Positions 1-10,071 of a stretch of 64,000 nt of DNA are shown piece by piece. The DNA comes from Humulus lupulus (lineage: Eukaryota > Streptophyta > Magnoliopsida > Rosales > Cannabaceae): contig NC_084795.1 in the NCBI RefSeq assembly GCF_963169125.1, forward strand, positions 279,134,122-279,198,121. Reading direction: 5' to 3'. Position 1 is the first letter of the stretch; every line of letters begins with the position of its first letter. A program made the translations under genes and the position numbers. The notes beneath the pieces were generated by a model that was not told where the DNA came from, did not search any database, and saw nothing but the letters and a program-made list of their open reading frames with translations.

Positions 1-960
1 CATTAACCTTTCCAGAATTAATATTAATTCATCAACCCACAATTGGTGATCAAACAAAAGTAAGCATTAGACAATATAGACACTTGGATGAACAAAACTC
101 ATCCACCAAAGTATTCATGCAACAAAGTACCAAATCACAATTTCAAGCTAAGAAAATAATACTAGCAAAATAGATTTTAACTCATAAATAGATATGTAAA
201 AATACAAAATTCTAAATTAGAGAAAGATAAAAAGAAAACCCATATGGAGTTTGTCACAAGACTCCAATCTTTTCCCCCAAAATCCTCTTCTTCTTCCTCT
301 TGATTTTTGCCAAATCTCTAAAGAAAATTGCTAAAGAAAATACCATAACCTAAAACTAACACTCAAATAATTTTTTATTTTTTTTTTCTTCATTTTCTGG
401 GTATTTCTCTCTCTACAATGGCTAGTCCCTCTAAAATGGTGGTTGCTCCAATGTTGAAGAAGATAAAGTTATGATTGTTAGGGCTCAAAAATGGATGGAA
501 ACCCTCTTCATTCTCTCTCCACGTGGAGACCACACCTTTTTCCTCAAAATATCATCTCTTTTCCACCTTATCATCCAACTATGAATGTCACTCCACCTCA
601 TTTAATGACTTGCCAAGTATGCATAACTTATGTTGCTGGCTGTGCACGCTTTGCTGCAGCAAAGTTGAAATGATGCTACAGCAAAGTACCAAGATTTCAG
701 CTCCAAGATGCTTTCGTTGCACATTTTTCACCAAGCTTTCCAAGCATCATTTCTTTTTTCCTTCAAAAATATATATCACATTTTTAGATCATAATCCCAT
801 TATTTTCCCACAAGATTTATCATTAATTAAAACAATATAAGCAAACAAAAATTAAAAGATGAAATGACTAAAACCACACAATAACAACACAAAAACTCTA
901 TTTCACTTAGATTTTTAAGTTCAAAAACTCAATTAATAACTCTAAAATATAGAGTTATCA
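1..960 (-). mobile_element. Partial LTR of a Ty3/gypsy-like element, cut by the window edge
   Basis: Read on the minus strand, an LTR-like end TGATAACTCTA opens at 960. It is directly preceded by the purine tract GTTTGGGGGTA (plus 961-971), the usual PPT-to-3'LTR arrangement. The other LTR end lies beyond base 1, so neither length nor TSD can be tested. A small inverted repeat (ATAACTCT / AGAGTTAT) sits at 936-958. The stretch has no convincing coding region; its open frames are short and low in complexity. That this is an LTR is inferred from the junction alone. Confidence 0.5.
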
Positions 961-1485
961 TACCCCCAAACTTAAACCATTGCTCGTCTTGAGTGATGAC
1001 TCTAAAAGAAGAAATACAAGAAAAACCAACTAACTGCAAGATAGCACAGCAAAGAAACAAAAGAAAAGACATTACTACAAAGAGGAGATGCTTACTTAGT
1101 ATTTGGCTTAACAAGGGAAATGCTCTCAAAATTTTATTGATGATGATAATGATAATGAAATGATAATATGATTCCTCTTGTAAGTGTTTTCAACCAAATT
1201 CCTCAAATATTAATGACGCTATCAAACCAAGAATCAAGTGTTTATCCCTAAAGTGTATACATAGCTCTTCCCAAACATTCTCAATTCTCCTTAAAGTAAA
1301 CTAGACCTTGATCCTAAAGCCTGATTATTGCCTCCATAAGTTGACTTAATGATTCCCTCTCCACTAATGTAGATAAACACTAACCAAGGATCAAAATGAC
1401 TTTAACAAGCTTGTAGTGTAAGACTTAGATGAGGGTGGTTAAAATAAGTCATTTTAGGCTCAATTCACCTGAGCTCACAATCACT

Positions 1486-1526
<41 letters not shown>

Positions 1527-2300
1527 AAAAAAGTCACTCTTGCCATTTATTCTTTATTGCTAATATAGAAAGAAAGAAAGAAAGGAAATGAGACATAATG
1601 CTTTTTTTGTTTTTTTTTGGTTTTTTGTAAGATGTTACACCCCCAAACTTGCTTCTAGGGGTGCACTCTTTTCTTTACAAATACATTTATATATATCTAA
1701 ATGAAAATAAAACAATGGCAAGGGCACAAGATGAGATCCACTCCCCCCAAACTTAATAATCAACATTGTCCCCAATGTTGAAAACAAGAAAAGAAAACAA
1801 TATAGGACTCACCAAAATACTACTCACAAAGGCCCACTCCTCTCACATTTTCTCATGATGCACACTCAACATAAATCCAAGAAAAACCAAGGTGCCCAAA
1901 GGGTATGGTAAAAGGAAGTGTATATATAGCTAGGCTAGCATGTGGTAAAGAAAGAAAGGGATTCAATTAAGCCTAATGAGGGTAACTAAGGATACACAAT
2001 ATATAACATGGTTGGCTTGAAAAACAAAAACGGTCCAAAGATGGCTTAAATCATGTCCTTGGTTTAGTGTTGTCTAGGATTTCTCCTCAAGGGAACCACT
2101 AAGAAATTATAGAAACTTAAGCTCTCTTAAAAAATCTAGCTAACTCTGAGGGTTCAAGAAATTATTGGTCAAGCTATGTACTCAAAATTGGGATCCACAC
2201 TATCATCAAGATTTTTCAAAATCCATTAACACTCACTATTAGCTGAGAACACTAAACAAGAGGTAAGGTGATGGAATGTGACATGAATGCATTTATGTAT
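961..2300 (-). mobile_element. Non-coding internal 3' part of the left-edge gypsy-like element
   Basis: The motif CCCCCAAACTT (minus AAGTTTGGGGG) occurs three times, at 963-973, 1640-1650 and 1743-1754. The last copy sits beside a minus-strand GGGGACAATGTTG motif (plus 1763-1775). This combination is typical of the spacer between pol and the 3' LTR in several plant Ty3/gypsy lineages. No protein domain was recognised. The rightward limit is not sharp; the sequence becomes AC-rich and unassignable by about 2300. Confidence 0.42.
1487..1524. repeat. 38-nt cytosine homopolymer followed by eight A
   Basis: An uninterrupted run of 38 C is followed by eight A (1525-1532). So long a C tract is rare in plant DNA. 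It could form i-motif or G-quadruplex structures and is prone to length errors in sequencing, so the true length is uncertain. It lies in the non-coding spacer of the left-edge gypsy-like element. Confidence 0.95.
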
Positions 2301-2879
2301 TATTTTTTTTCTTTTTTTAGATTGGTCAAGCAAAATCCTCTCAAGAAAACAAAAAACAACAACAAAACAACTCTAACAAAAAGGCAAACTAAAAACAAGA
2401 CAATGACACCAACGAGAAGCTAAAACAACAATGATAAAACCACATATCAAAAGAAATAGCCAAAGATAAAATCGCCGCTAGGTTTAAGGGTTCCTGAAGA
2501 CTGGTTGGGCATGTACACTCGCCGCTAAAGATAAAATCGACTTAGAGTTGGAAATCATTGATGTGGTTATGTGTTTAACTGCTTAGTTGACATATATATG
2601 CCTTATGTGCATGCTAGAATAGAGAGCGATATCTATATTTTTATGAGCAGGGCATACTAATTGATGCATGAGTAATATGGGCATGCGATCTAGCATTATT
2701 GCTGTATGTGGATGTTGTGTTGTTTGGTTTTGTTCGGGGAATGGCTTCTGGATATGATTATCATGCCTGATAGGCCAAGTCATTGGCTGTAGACAAGCTC
2801 AGAAGTTATGTACCCAAGGCAGTCAGTGGGTCCAGGCGGCGTTTATATCGAGGTCGGGAATGATAATCAGTGCTAGAAC
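2301..2879. other. Unassigned intergenic sequence
   Basis: No gene was recognised. The left part is rich in AAC/AAAC repeats. Around 2470-2550 the short phrase TCGCCGCTA occurs twice beside AAAGATAAAATCG, perhaps a degraded fragment of a CACTA subterminal region like that near 7400-7620. The rest probably leads into the gag relic that follows. Confidence 0.4.
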
Positions 2880-3440
2880 CCTCAGCCTACCCCTTGGAAT
2901 TGGCAGGAGGTATTTGCAGATATGCAAGTAAGATTGCAGAGGCAAGGGGAAGAGATCAGGTGGTTAAGGTAGCATGTTCTCCCAGGGAACACTGCTTCAT
3001 TAGTACTTCCAGGGGTGGCAGTAGTATTGGCTCAACTTGGGGTTGAGAACAGATGGGAACTACTATATGAGAAATTCTAGTAACATTACCCCCAGCTTTT
3101 GAGGGAGTCCTAGATTCATTCAGGGCTGAGCAGTGGATGGGCATGATTAGCTCCATCCTCGATTATATGGGGATGATAGGCAATAACAGTGATTTATGCC
3201 ACGTTTATGTTACGAGATGATGCCCAGACTTGGTGAGGAGTGGTATCCTAGATTCGGAATGCTGTTACAATGGGCTTGGAAGAATTTAGAAAATTGTTCA
3301 ATGAGAGACATTATAGTAATGCAGTTAGGAATGCGAAAACAAATGAGTTCATGAATTTGGTTCAAGGCAACATGACAGTGACAGAGTATGTCCATAAATT
3401 TGATGGGTTGGCAAAATTCACTTTTGACCATCCTATCCTA
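2880..3440 (+). pseudogene. Ty3/gypsy gag relic
   Basis: Conceptual translation gives a degraded gypsy Gag (Retrotrans_gag family). It begins with a segment like PPAFEGVLDSFRAEQW and runs through to MGLEEFRKLFNERHYSNAV at about 3270-3325, then EFMNLVQGNMTVTEYVHKF. The spacing of the W, FRxLFxxxYxxxxxR, EFxxLxQGxxxVxEY and FxxL elements matches plant gypsy capsids. At least two stops or frame breaks occur near 3200-3260, and nothing of pol follows. The relic ends abruptly at the GACCC minisatellite. Confidence 0.62.
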
Positions 3441-3465
3441 TATATATATAAAACAAAGAATACAA

Positions 3466-3618
3466 AGACCCTATTTCGACCCTCGACCTTATAAAGACCA
3501 TATCCCGACCCCTATAAGACCCTCTCCCGACCCAATCCCGACCTTGTCTTGACCTCCGACCCTATAAAGACCCTATCCCGACCCCCGACCTTATCCCGAT
3601 CCCCGACCCTATTCCAAC
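3466..3618. repeat. Imperfect GACCCTATCCC minisatellite
   Basis: Diverged copies of an approximately 9-17-nt unit, GACCCTATCCC / GACCCCCGACCTTAT, occur in tandem. Units such as GACCCTATAAAGACC and CCCGACCCCCGACC alternate. The strand is strongly C-rich. It adjoins the gag relic, so it may have expanded from retroelement sequence. No gene lies within it. Confidence 0.75.
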
Positions 3619-3790
3619 CTTTTAAATCTACAAAAAATTAGGCAGCATCTCCTCTATACTAATGACCTAACCATTTATGAACAGTTAAATAAAATAATTC
3701 AAACAACACACAATAAGTTTCTTCCTTATATCTTCGCAACACGTAAAAATTTCACAAAACCTACTTCAGTAATACATACAAGTTCATAAC

Positions 3791-6599
3791 TGTAACACCC
3801 TAAACTCCAGGGACCGTTAGGGTGTGCCTTATAAACAGTGCTAAACTCGCTAATCGAGTCATTTGGCCAAAATCGTGTAACAAAGTATGATTAGCAGTTT
3901 AGGGATTAAAAAAAATATTGGTTAAGATATAGCGTTTAATTAGAACATTTATTATATACATTGGGATCCCAAAAATATAATTTAAAGGTCTATTACAAGA
4001 AAATATTTACAACTAGCCGATCTAAGCGGCAAAACAGGGTTTAACCCTAGTTCCTCTCCTTCAAACCTCGGCCGTGGTGGTCGAGCAGCTGCATATGTAC
4101 ACATCGTCACCTAAGCTCTCAAACTCAAGGATGGTCCAGCTTTCTTTTGCCTTTACCTGCACCACATAGCACCCGTGAGCCGAAGCCCAGTAAGAAAACT
4201 CAATATGCTCATGAACAGTCACATCATGATATCAAATCATATCTGGCATGCCTAGCAAACATAACTCTATTTAAGCATGCAAATAAACTCAGATAATGCT
4301 GGGGAATCTAGGATAAGAAATCCTGCCCTCCTGATTGGATGACTATCAAGTCAATCCTAATCAGATGAGTGATTTAACATTATAGGTTCTGGTAAACCAT
4401 ACTGAGTGACTGATAAGCAAGTCACTACGGGGCTCAGTACCCAAAGCCATGCAAATGATGATCAGAATGATCATACAAAGCTTATAGCCCTGAACAGATG
4501 AGTGAGTATCACTTTGAGGTTCTGTTAAACCATAATGAGTGACTGACAAGCAAGTCACTATGGGGCTCGGTGCCCATAGCCGTGTAACAAAACCGTTACC
4601 TGAGCTTTCCTGCAATGGCTCTAATCATATGAGTGACTGTTGGGTAGTCACTAGCTTAAACAGATGAGTGAATGATGGGTAGTCATTAGCTTAAACAGAT
4701 GAGTGACTGATGGGTAAGTCACACAAGTGCTTTTAGTTTTCATCGAACTTGAGGTCGGTCCGGCATTAATGCTCATGTTGAGTCATCTAATGCAGATGTA
4801 GATTATATCTAATTTTTTATTGGCTCTGTGTTCATGACGCTTATGCTGTTTCTGGCTCCCAGGTCGGTAACACACGACCAATGCCAAATCTGAATGATCA
4901 GGGCCATGTAAGCAATGCTACCAAACATATATCATATGTCAAATATCCAAATACAGGGCATTCAAGATGCTTACTTAACAATTGCTAGCATAATTGGAAT
5001 CACACATAAACACAGAGACTCAAGCTCTGAACAGTCTCATATTCAATATTCATGGCATGCCCTAGTCACATGTTTCTCGTGCATCACATGCATCACATTT
5101 AAACATCCAATATGCCTTAATAATAACCATATACAAGTGAGCAAGATTGCTAAGCATTCGATATGATATCAATGTTCACATTTAAACATCCAACATGCAT
5201 CAAGAATAACCATGCATGTCACATATGGGGTGCAGTTTTCTTACCTCAGGTTCGAGCAAGAATTAGTAAAAGAACGACCCTTGAGAACGATCAATCCTTT
5301 GATCCTTTAGCGGTCACCTAGTCATAACCAAATATGGAATCCCATCAATAAAATAAATCATAGAAATGTTTATAATCTAAAACCTCACTCCTGGGATCCA
5401 TCCCGCACTCTCGGGACTCTCAATCCACCCAAACGGGGTAAAGGAACCAACCCCCGAGCCTTAAAAGTCATCCCGAGCCCTAAAATAAGCTTGCTGGAAA
5501 ATAAACTAGCGCTAGGGCGCTGCCTAGTGGCGCTGCCCCAAAGTCAGAGAAGCCCAATTCCTGCCCTGCCTAGCGCTAGGGCGCCAGGAATGGCGCTGGG
5601 GCGCCATTAGCAAGCCAGAAACTTTTCTGGTTTCCCTCCTTGCGATTTCCCCCTGAAACCAAGCCTCCAAACCAATCCCAAACATCACCCAAACATCCAA
5701 TTCAACCCCTAAACTTCATCTACAACACACCCTCATCAAACCCAAGCAATCTTACACAAAACTTCCATGAATTCTTACAACTAACACCTCAAATTCCTTT
5801 GACTAAAAACTTACTTGAAAAACAGAGTGTAGCTTAAATTCATGGATGTAATCTTACCTTAAGCTTGATTTAGATCCCCTTCGATGGTTGAACCAAGGTC
5901 CTAAGCCCTCAAGCCTTGCTCTCCTAGCTTGGATCCTCAAATTGGCTCTCAAAAATTGAAAGGAAGAATGAGAGAAGAATAGGTACGGGAGAGAAAGAGA
6001 TGAGGATGATGATGCTATGTTTTTCTCTAACATTCTACAGTCCATGAGTTGATATATATCTTAGGGGTGAAAAGACCATTTTGCCCCTAGGTCAAATAAA
6101 GGCTTCTAAAAACTCCCAAGGGTAAAATCATTATTTCCCGTCTATTTTGTTAATTATAATTAACACCCTCCAATTCCCGTTATTCTCGATATTCTAAAAT
6201 ACCAATAGTTCATATTCCATTACCCTTTAATTCCCGGCAACGTTCTCTAATCATTAAAATCACCCCGAGCCCCAAACTTAATCATGTTATGACTAGACCG
6301 AAAACTTGCATTCCATGATTGTCTCATGCCGAATGACTCGAACCAATCCACATATAATGTGGTATTATTTATAATTCACCCACATGCATGCAAATACACA
6401 ATCACGCCCTCAATGGGCCAAATTACCAAAATGCCCTTATAATTAAAATTGAACCCATATGCATGCATTTACCATCATATAATAATATAATTCACATAAA
6501 CATGCATATAATCATTAAATAACATAATAAATCAATTATGACCCTCCTGGCCTCCTAATCAAGGTCCTAAACCTTATTAGGAAAATTTGGGGCATTACA
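3791..6599 (+). mobile_element. Solo LTR, 2.8 kb, probably Ty3/gypsy
   Basis: The sequence opens TGTAACACCC and ends GGGGCATTACA. It is flanked by a perfect 5-bp direct repeat ATAAC (3786-3790 and 6600-6604). TG...CA ends plus a 5-bp TSD with no internal retroviral domains define a solo LTR formed by intra-element LTR recombination. Its 2809 bp suits long-LTR plant gypsy families. It contains a run of related GATGAGTGACTGA/GGTAAGTCAC repeats at 4360-4720, and CCCGAGCC-rich text near 5390-5480. The short open frames inside (for example 5640-5837) are proline- and asparagine-rich and are not recognised as genes. Confidence 0.88.
4360..4725 (+). repeat. GATGAGTGA / AAGTCACTA repeats inside the solo LTR
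   Basis: The phrase GATGAGTGA(C/T)T followed about 10-20 nt later by (G)GTAGTCA or AAGTCACTA recurs at roughly 4363, 4497, 4628, 4664 and 4698. Two larger blocks (from 4381 and from 4517) are also near duplicates of each other. TGAGTGACT and AGTCACT form imperfect inverted pairs, so they could serve as U3 regulatory repeats. That role is inference only. Confidence 0.7.
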
Positions 6600-6819
6600 A
6601 TAACCTTCCGTCATCACAACAACACACAATATGTATCTCAGAACCTAATTCACTATGAATGAATATTTAGGATATTCAAACTCCTCTAACAATTGCAAAT
6701 TATAATAATAATATTAAAACAAGAAATAAGAGACAAACCTCTTGCAATTAACAAGCCAAGAGAGACACCCATCGATAAACACAGACATAAGTTTCCCCTT
6801 TCATTGAAATTGATGAACA

Positions 6820-7075
6820 AAAAAAATCAATATATATATAAACGCATGTACAAAATAATATATATATACACACATACATATATATATATATAAGCATAAT
6901 AAACAAACGTGTATATATATATAAACATACATAAACACACACATATATATAAATCTATACACATATATACATATATATACACACATATACATGACTGTAT
7001 ATATATAAACACAAAAATAAAATAAAATTAAACATATATATATTAAATAAAAACATATATATATATATCTATATG
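6820..7075. repeat. TA/CA microsatellite block
   Basis: About 250 nt of alternating TATATA and ACACATA tracts. The apparent tyrosine/isoleucine-rich open frames across it are artefacts of repeat composition. It separates unassigned sequence after the solo LTR (6605-6819, in which I recognise nothing) from the G-rich end of a CACTA relic. Confidence 0.9.
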
Positions 7076-7076
7076 G

Positions 7077-7668
7077 TGGTGGTGGCGACGGGGTGGCGGC
7101 GGCGGTTGCGGCTGCGGCATCGTTGAGGTGGCAAAAGGCGGTGGTGGCAACAGATTTGAAGAGAGAGAGAGAGAGAGAAAGGGCGAGAAAGAGAGAGAGA
7201 GAGGGACGGGGGCGGAGGGGCAACGACTCTGGGGAGGGTGGGTGGGCTCAGGGAGAGGGTGGGTGGGCTCCGGGAGGGGACGACTCGGGGGAGGGTGGGT
7301 GGGGAAGGTTTTAGATTTGGGGATTTTGGAGAAAAATGGCGAAATGAAGGAGAAGAAGTCAAGGCATGGGTCTGATATCGGGCGCCCCTAATGTTGTTTT
7401 TAATCAACGTGTCATAGTATCAGCGGCGACATATGTCGCTGCTAATAGTCGGGAAAAAAATTAGGTGGGAAAAATCCCACGTTTTTCTTTTCCAGAAAAT
7501 TTTCAAATTAAACTCGCACCTAATATTACAAAAGTCGCCCCTAATAATTATTTGTTTAATTTTTTTTATTTGAGTTGATATTAGCGGCAAAAATGTGTTG
7601 TCGCTGCTAATAACAACATTATTAGGGACGATTTTTAATCGCTCCTAACAATCATTTTTCTTGTAATG
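7077..7668 (-). mobile_element. Truncated CACTA element terminus
   Basis: The right end reads TTTTTCTTGTAATG at 7655-7668, one base off the classic CACTA terminus ...CTTGTAGTG. The preceding 260 nt carry subterminal repeats (AGCGGCGAC, GTCGCTGCTAAT, TTAGCGGCAAAA) in both orientations. Before that is a G/GA-rich block (7077-7320) like the proline-rich first exon near the right end of the intact CACTA at 62945-63250. The flanking TCT at 7669-7671 could be the 3-bp TSD, because the paralogous site in segment A reads AGCTCTAGTTAAATT. No matching left terminus was found. Confidence 0.6.
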
Positions 7669-8690
7669 TCTAGTTAAATTATAAGTCAACTCGAGTTAAG
7701 TACTGATAGATTCAAGTACACAAAAGATAAAAAGAAAAATGGATAAATGGATAAGTATATGCAAGCATTAATTCTTTGCTGTCCTTATTGTTAATTCCTT
7801 CCTTCGCTACTTAATTAATAATGCATGAAGAAACAACCTTTGATTGATTTTTATGTATACTTTTTAATTGTTTTTTGAAATTTAATAATTTAAATTTATT
7901 CTAAGAGTAAAAGTATTCAAAGTTAACTCACAAATTTGAAAGAAAATACTCAATCCAACACACAATTTCTCTCATTTCTATAAAAAAAAAAACTTAAAAT
8001 TAAGAAATTCCTTTATCTTCTAACATTTTTCTACATAGATCTCAACTATGTCTTGCCAGCACAAAAGGAACTAGATGCCTCAAATTGGTTTCATACCTTT
8101 GCTCGACCAAGCAGTCTAATCATGTATTACTGTAAATGCTAAGTGATAGGCAACAATATAATTGTTATTAAGTTTTACTAGAGCTATGCTAATAAACTTC
8201 AATATATCAACAATTATTAGCCAGAATACATGGTTATTATATCATTGCAGTGACTCAATCTGTTGAAGCAACATTCTTGAACTTTTCATCTCTCCACATC
8301 CCTTTTATTTAGTATTTTTATATCCTACTACAGTTTTTTCGTTCCCCATACAAGTTGTTTCCTTAAATAAAGTTTGGTCTAAAATTATCTTTGAATATGC
8401 TACTGACATGAAGAGGCCGGGTAGGTTAATGCTTTACAAAATTCAAGAGAGCAACTATCACAAATGAGGCTAACAATTGAAGTTGAATGCGTGTGAAATG
8501 TATAGTCACAAGTTTCATTCACTTCAAATAATAGCCTTATTATGAGCTAACTCTTACTCATAACCAGTACTCTTAGTTAACATAAACCTTAGGTTAATCT
8601 ACCCTAGTTCTAGTTAAATTAATAGCTAACTCGAGTTAAGCAATGGCCTGAACAACATATAAAAGAAGTATGTAAATGGAATAAGATATG
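7669..8690. repeat. Copy C: old partial paralogue of the duplicated locus
   Basis: This diverged stretch follows the same order as the upstream flank of vWA gene 1. Shared phrases include CTAGTTAAATTA, GGATAAATGGATAAGTAT (7741; also near 20052) and TTAATTCCTTCCTT. It also has GTCTTGCCAGCACAAAAGGA at 8049-8068, matching the empty target of the hAT element. TACTCTTAGTT...CTAGTTAAATTA recurs at 8568-8630, like 19931-19990. No vWA coding exons are left; the position where the gene should lie is occupied by the CACTA relic. Confidence 0.6.
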
Positions 8691-10030
8691 GCCCACCACC
8701 CCCAGTTGCACTTTTGTTACATGCTTACTAAGTCTCTTAATAAAAGAATTTAAGGAAATACCTATCTCAAAATTACATTCTTGAAATTCGGCTCAAACCC
8801 GAGCCCCCGGACTAAAGTGACCAAATTATCCTTCTCGAAAATCCAAAATGTTGCTTAAATAATTACTTTTCCCCAAAATAGTTAATGCAATCTTAAGTCT
8901 GAAATCCAAAGATAAAACTGCAATTATTTCTCAAAATAATAATTCTCGAGCCCCGAGTCCAACATCCCGAGCCCTTACACTCTTCAACTCATAAAATCAT
9001 AGTCTAAAGTCTCGCCAGACTTATCTATATAACCCCCAAATATATTCTAAATTATTCTAAGTTTCTCATAATGAGATTCCACTCAAAAGTATGCACAAAA
9101 ATAAATAAGCGACTCTTATATATTTATTTTAGTTTAAAATATCGAAAGACACTATCTAAGCGATCCAATAATATTAACTTAAATTAAAATAACATACCCA
9201 ATATTATTTTAATTATCTCAAATGTTATTAGCTAGAATGCATCTATGTTTCAAATTTACTTGGATATGCAAGCCTTCACCTAATTTGTAAATATGGCATA
9301 TCTCATATGAAAAGCAAACAACTTACGTTGCAATTTTTTTCTCGAAAATATGCCTTATTTTTTTTTAATATAAATTAGTTTCGCTACCCTAAATTTAGTT
9401 GCCACTTACTTGAAAAATGGTAGCGAACAGAATAGTGTTCAATAGAAAATTGAATTATTAATAACTTGAAATTATTTTGACAGTAAAATTTAAGAGCAAA
9501 ATAACTTGAAATTAGTAGCAATAGAATTGTAAAATATAACAATAGAAAGCATTATATACTGGGCAGCATAAAATCATAGTAGGAAGTGCATCAAGTGAAG
9601 TCTTCATGAGTGCTTGTTTGATTTACCTAATATAATTATATTTGTGTACTTGACCATAATTAGCTTTTGCCCATTATAGCCCAATTAAGTTGGTCATTTT
9701 TTTGGGACAAATCCCAAGTAGGTCATTTAGCTTTTAGTGATGGGGTATAAATAGATGAGATAGGTCAAAGGGCTGATCTATGTATGCTCATTCTTTCTTT
9801 TTGAAATAAAACTTTGTGTAAACACTCAAAGAATTGAGGGACTGTTCAAAGAAATAAATAAGCGAGCATTCGAAGAAGCATGAAAGCATTAAAATAATTT
9901 TGAGAACATTCAATGAATGGGTAATTAATAAGCAATCATATAAAGAAATATCACTAAAGATTATAATGGTCCAGATTAAATATAACTTACCTTTTGTGTC
10001 AAAGATCGCCCCCATTTCATTATTTTCAAG
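8691..10030. other. Intergenic, with a degraded LTR-like fragment
   Basis: At 8790-9010, phrases such as CCCGAGCCCCCGG, CTCGAGCCCCGAGTCC and CATCCCGAGCCC resemble the CCCGAGCC-rich part of the 3791-6599 solo LTR family, without recognisable ends. At 9480-9550, AGCAAAATAACTTGAAATTAGTAGC...AATAGAATTGTAAAATAT resembles the 3' flank of the beta-propeller gene at 57492-57535. No coding region was recognised in 9050-10030. Confidence 0.4.
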
Positions 10031-10071
10031 TTTTTTTTTTTTTTTTTTTTTGACACAAAAACATAACTTCA

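Noticed and set aside
3990..4005. Left terminus of the truncated CACTA (TATTACAAGAAAAT)
   Set aside because: It lies inside the solo LTR with perfect TSD, lacks subterminal repeats, and differs at the first bases.
6748..7223. Tyr/Ile-rich open frames
   Set aside because: They translate a TA/CA microsatellite.
7069..7407. Overlapping open frames rich in Arg/Glu/Pro/Ser on both strands
   Set aside because: Composition artefacts of GA- and GGT-rich repeats in the CACTA end; no domains.
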